This document shows positions 4,489-5,310 of a DNA stretch of 5,310 nucleotides, in pieces. A model generated the notes under the pieces. That model searched no databases. It was given only the letters and a program-made list of their open reading frames with translations, and had not been told where the DNA came from. A program made the translations under genes and the position numbers. Each line of letters begins with the position of its first letter. The first letter of the stretch is position 1. Origin of the DNA: Nitrososphaeraceae archaeon (GTDB lineage: Archaea > Thermoproteota > Nitrososphaeria > Nitrososphaerales > Nitrosopumilaceae); NCBI GenBank assembly GCA_025922755.1, contig JAICHE010000099.1, positions 1-5,310 of the forward strand, in the 5' to 3' direction.

Positions 4489-4785
4489 TTGAGTAAAGGA
4501 AAGATCGAAGTCATTTACAAAGAATTCCAGTCAGAAATGAAACTAAGTATGGATACATTGGATTATTCACAAAAACTGCACGAGGATCTTGCTGAAAAAG
4601 ATTTTTTCAAATATGAGTCACCTTATCTGATTTCAGCAATCTGCATTTTTGCAGTTTCCTGTCTAAGGGGGGAGCCAATAAGTCTCAAGGAGATCTCACG
4701 TATCTCCCACATAAAGGAGTCAAGTTTGATGGAATGTTATGACAGGGTTTATGATAGAATCGAATCCAGTCTGAAAAAACTCTAA
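4489..4785 (+). CDS. 98-aa single cyclin-box, TFB/TFIIB-like protein
   Basis: Residues about 43-98 (ESPYLISAICIFAVSCLRGE, then PISLKEISRISHIKESSLME and CYDRVYDRI) follow the second cyclin repeat of archaeal TFB. There, 'SP..iaAaaiYiA..l.ge' is followed by a helix-turn-helix-like 'rtqkeIa...gvsevtiR.rYkel'. The N terminus (1-42) is helical and charged. Canonical TFB is about 300 aa with a zinc ribbon and two cyclin repeats; this protein has neither ribbon nor first repeat. It may bind DNA near promoters or compete with TFB, but that is inference. The start is TTG (4489-4491), because TAG (4486-4488) lies directly before it in frame; the next ATG (residue 18) would cut the first helix. No Shine-Dalgarno is visible. 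It is divergent from the response regulator. Confidence 0.75.
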   Translation: MSKGKIEVIYKEFQSEMKLSMDTLDYSQKLHEDLAEKDFFKYESPYLISAICIFAVSCLRGEPISLKEISRISHIKESSLMECYDRVYDRIESSLKKL

Positions 4786-4796
4786 CTTACAATTCA

Positions 4797-4804
4797 CTAA
4801 ATAT
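4797..4804 (+). promoter_or_regulatory. TATA-like box for the 35-aa zinc-ribbon gene
   Basis: CTAAATAT is centred about 25 bp before the GTG at 4825, which suggests its own leaderless transcript, although it begins only 12 bp after the stop of the TFB-like gene. Confidence 0.45.
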
Positions 4805-4824
4805 CATTAGTCTGGCAAGAAAAC

Positions 4825-4932
4825 GTGAGTGGGGTAAACAAGTGTTCAAAATGTTCAAAGGAGCAATTCACGGTGCCTTTAATCAAAATACATGAAAAAC
4901 AGATTTGTCCGTTATGTGATTCAGTCTATTAA
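4825..4932 (+). CDS. 35-aa zinc-ribbon protein (CSKC / CPLC)
   Basis: The frame from GTG (4825-4827) to TAA (4930-4932) encodes 35 residues. CSKC (7-10) and CPLC (28-31) are 17 residues apart, with a strand-like middle (EQFTVPLIKIHEKQI) between them. This is the size and layout of a minimal zinc ribbon and little else. It lies 39 nt after the TFB-like gene on the same strand, so it may share that transcript or use the TATA-like box at 4797. A zinc ribbon next to a cyclin-fold protein recalls the two parts of TFB, but this ribbon is too short and unlike the TFB ribbon for a firm link. Function unknown. Confidence 0.65.
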   Translation: MSGVNKCSKCSKEQFTVPLIKIHEKQICPLCDSVY

Positions 4933-4936
4933 TTCC

Positions 4937-4942
4937 AAAAAA
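4937..4942 (-). terminator. Short T-tract after the minus-strand cysteine-rich gene
   Basis: On the minus strand this reads six T in ATTATTTTTTGG, 27-32 nt past the stop at 4969. It is a weak but position-consistent terminator in the gap between two convergent tiny genes. Confidence 0.35.
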
Positions 4943-4968
4943 TAATTTCAAATCTCGAATTCTAAGTA

Positions 4969-5076
4969 TTACTTATGACAATCACAAGAACAGCTACTTG
5001 GGATACATCTATGTTTGATGCAATCTCTACAGCCTTTACTCCTTCCGCTTTTTACTCGTAACCACTCTTTGTCCAT
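4969..5076 (-). CDS. 35-aa cysteine-rich protein
   Basis: The minus-strand frame from ATG (5074-5076) to TAA (4969-4971) encodes 35 residues. The C-terminal half holds six cysteines and two histidines in GCRDCIKHRCIPSSCSCDCH (C16, C19, C24, C29, C31, C33, H22, H34), enough for one or two metal sites. The first half is basic (MDKEWLRVKSGRSKG). A strong TATA-like box lies about 29 bp upstream. It differs from the other tiny proteins here in having a CxCxC ending instead of two CxxC pairs; that could suit a metallothionein-like copper or zinc binder, or a small zinc finger. No homologue is recognised. The promoter and dense cysteine pattern support coding; chance is still possible at this length. 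Confidence 0.6.
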   Translation of the reverse strand: MDKEWLRVKSGRSKGCRDCIKHRCIPSSCSCDCHK

Positions 5077-5100
5077 TATCTAGGTCTATAACCTTTGAAA

Positions 5101-5110
5101 TTTTATATAA
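5101..5110. promoter_or_regulatory. Strong TATA-like box, symmetrical
   Basis: The minus strand reads TTATATAAAA, centred about 29 bp upstream of the ATG at 5076. The core TTATATAA (5103-5110) is palindromic and so could also serve the plus strand, where the start-less coding remnant begins about 20 bp later. Confidence 0.5.
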
Positions 5111-5123
5111 CTTAAGAATATAG

Positions 5124-5210
5124 AAAAATAAAAAGACAAAACTTCAAGAATTAGTTGCAAAAGATGAAGAACTAGGCAGAGAGGTTATTAGAAAAATAAA
5201 GTTAGAATAA
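5124..5210 (+). pseudogene. Start-less short coding remnant (KLQELVAKDEELGREVIRKI)
   Basis: Between an in-frame TAG (5121-5123) and TAA (5208-5210) lie 28 codons reading like a charged helix: KLQELVAKDEELGREVIRKI followed by KLE. No ATG, GTG or TTG is present in this frame, so it cannot be translated in the usual way. It may be the tail of a decayed gene, a gene with a frameshift or sequencing error near 5120-5140, or chance in A-rich DNA. The rest of the gap up to 5270 shows nothing I can name. Confidence 0.3.
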
Positions 5211-5270
5211 GGTAATTAAATCAAGATAATTCATACACAATCCTTAACTCGTTCCAAGTCATTTACGTGC

Positions 5271-5310
5271 ATGAGTAAAACCTCAAACAAATCAAAAGCA
5301 AAGAAAAAAG
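5271..5310 (+). CDS. Start of a lysine-rich protein (runs off right edge)
   Basis: ATG at 5271-5273 opens a frame reading MSKTSNKSKAKKK to the window edge, 13 codons. The residues are strongly basic, like the N-terminal tails of ribosomal, chromatin or other nucleic-acid-binding proteins, but that is too little to name a family. A TTAA-containing element (CCTTAACT, 5242-5249) is about 25 bp upstream. An in-frame stop (TAA 5217-5219) lies upstream with no other usual start between. An antisense frame is also open here, so the strand is not fully certain. Confidence 0.5.
   Translation, partial: MSKTSNKSKAKKK

Noticed and set aside
5231..5310. Minus-strand open frame ending TGA at 5231-5233, with GAGG before an ATG at 5272 (MHVNDLERVKDCV)
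   Set aside because: It is the antisense of a lysine-rich plus-strand start, which naturally gives Phe/Leu; the short ATG product is only 13 residues. Not fully excluded, since the window ends here.
1..5310. CRISPR array, insertion sequence, tRNA, rRNA or integration site
   Set aside because: No spaced identical repeats, transposase or integrase motifs, cloverleaf or rRNA-like sequence were seen on either strand.

Overview
The window is AT-rich (roughly one third G+C by eye) and reads as an ammonia-oxidising archaeon of the Nitrososphaerota/Thaumarchaeota, most like the Nitrosopumilales. The evidence is archaeal: TATA-like boxes lie about 25-29 bp upstream of start codons that mostly lack a Shine-Dalgarno sequence (leaderless transcripts), poly-T tracts follow genes, and the proteins are archaeal in type. 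These include an eRF1/aRF1-like GGQ protein, a short TFB-like cyclin-fold protein and an exported protein with a C-terminal membrane anchor. This placement is inference from gene content; no rRNA or tRNA gene is present.

Left third (1-1877). On the minus strand, a partial hypothetical gene runs off the left edge behind a 59-aa zinc-ribbon gene. Further right, a second minus-strand unit carries a 34-aa CxxC/CxxC gene followed by a PPOX-type flavin/F420-binding protein, whose Shine-Dalgarno lies in the end of the 34-aa gene. Divergent from this is an exported, membrane-anchored protein on the plus strand. The promoters of the two tiny zinc-protein genes are strikingly alike. Both have a pair of TTAGCACTA-like boxes 19 bp apart, at the same distance from the start codon, and the same ATATGRTATGA sequence around the start.

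Middle (1878-3968). A 291-bp gap holds a poly-T terminator and what looks like a short frameshifted gene. It is followed by a 132-aa archaeal protein that may have a roadblock/profilin-like fold. Convergent to this is a 357-aa aRF1 paralogue with an intact GGQ motif but no NIKS-like motif, probably a ribosome-rescue or peptidyl-tRNA-releasing factor. Behind it is a 42-aa zinc-finger gene with a TTG start.

Right third (3969-5310). A stand-alone CheY-like response regulator (minus) diverges from a 98-aa single cyclin-box, TFB-like protein (plus). Then come a 35-aa zinc ribbon (plus), a 35-aa cysteine-rich protein (minus), a start-less coding remnant, and the first codons of a lysine-rich protein that runs off the right edge.

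Taken together this is a housekeeping/regulatory stretch, not a mobile island. No transposase, integrase, CRISPR array or long repeat is visible. The most unusual features are the density of tiny cysteine-pair proteins (five under 60 aa in 5.3 kb) and the duplicated promoter architecture driving two of them.
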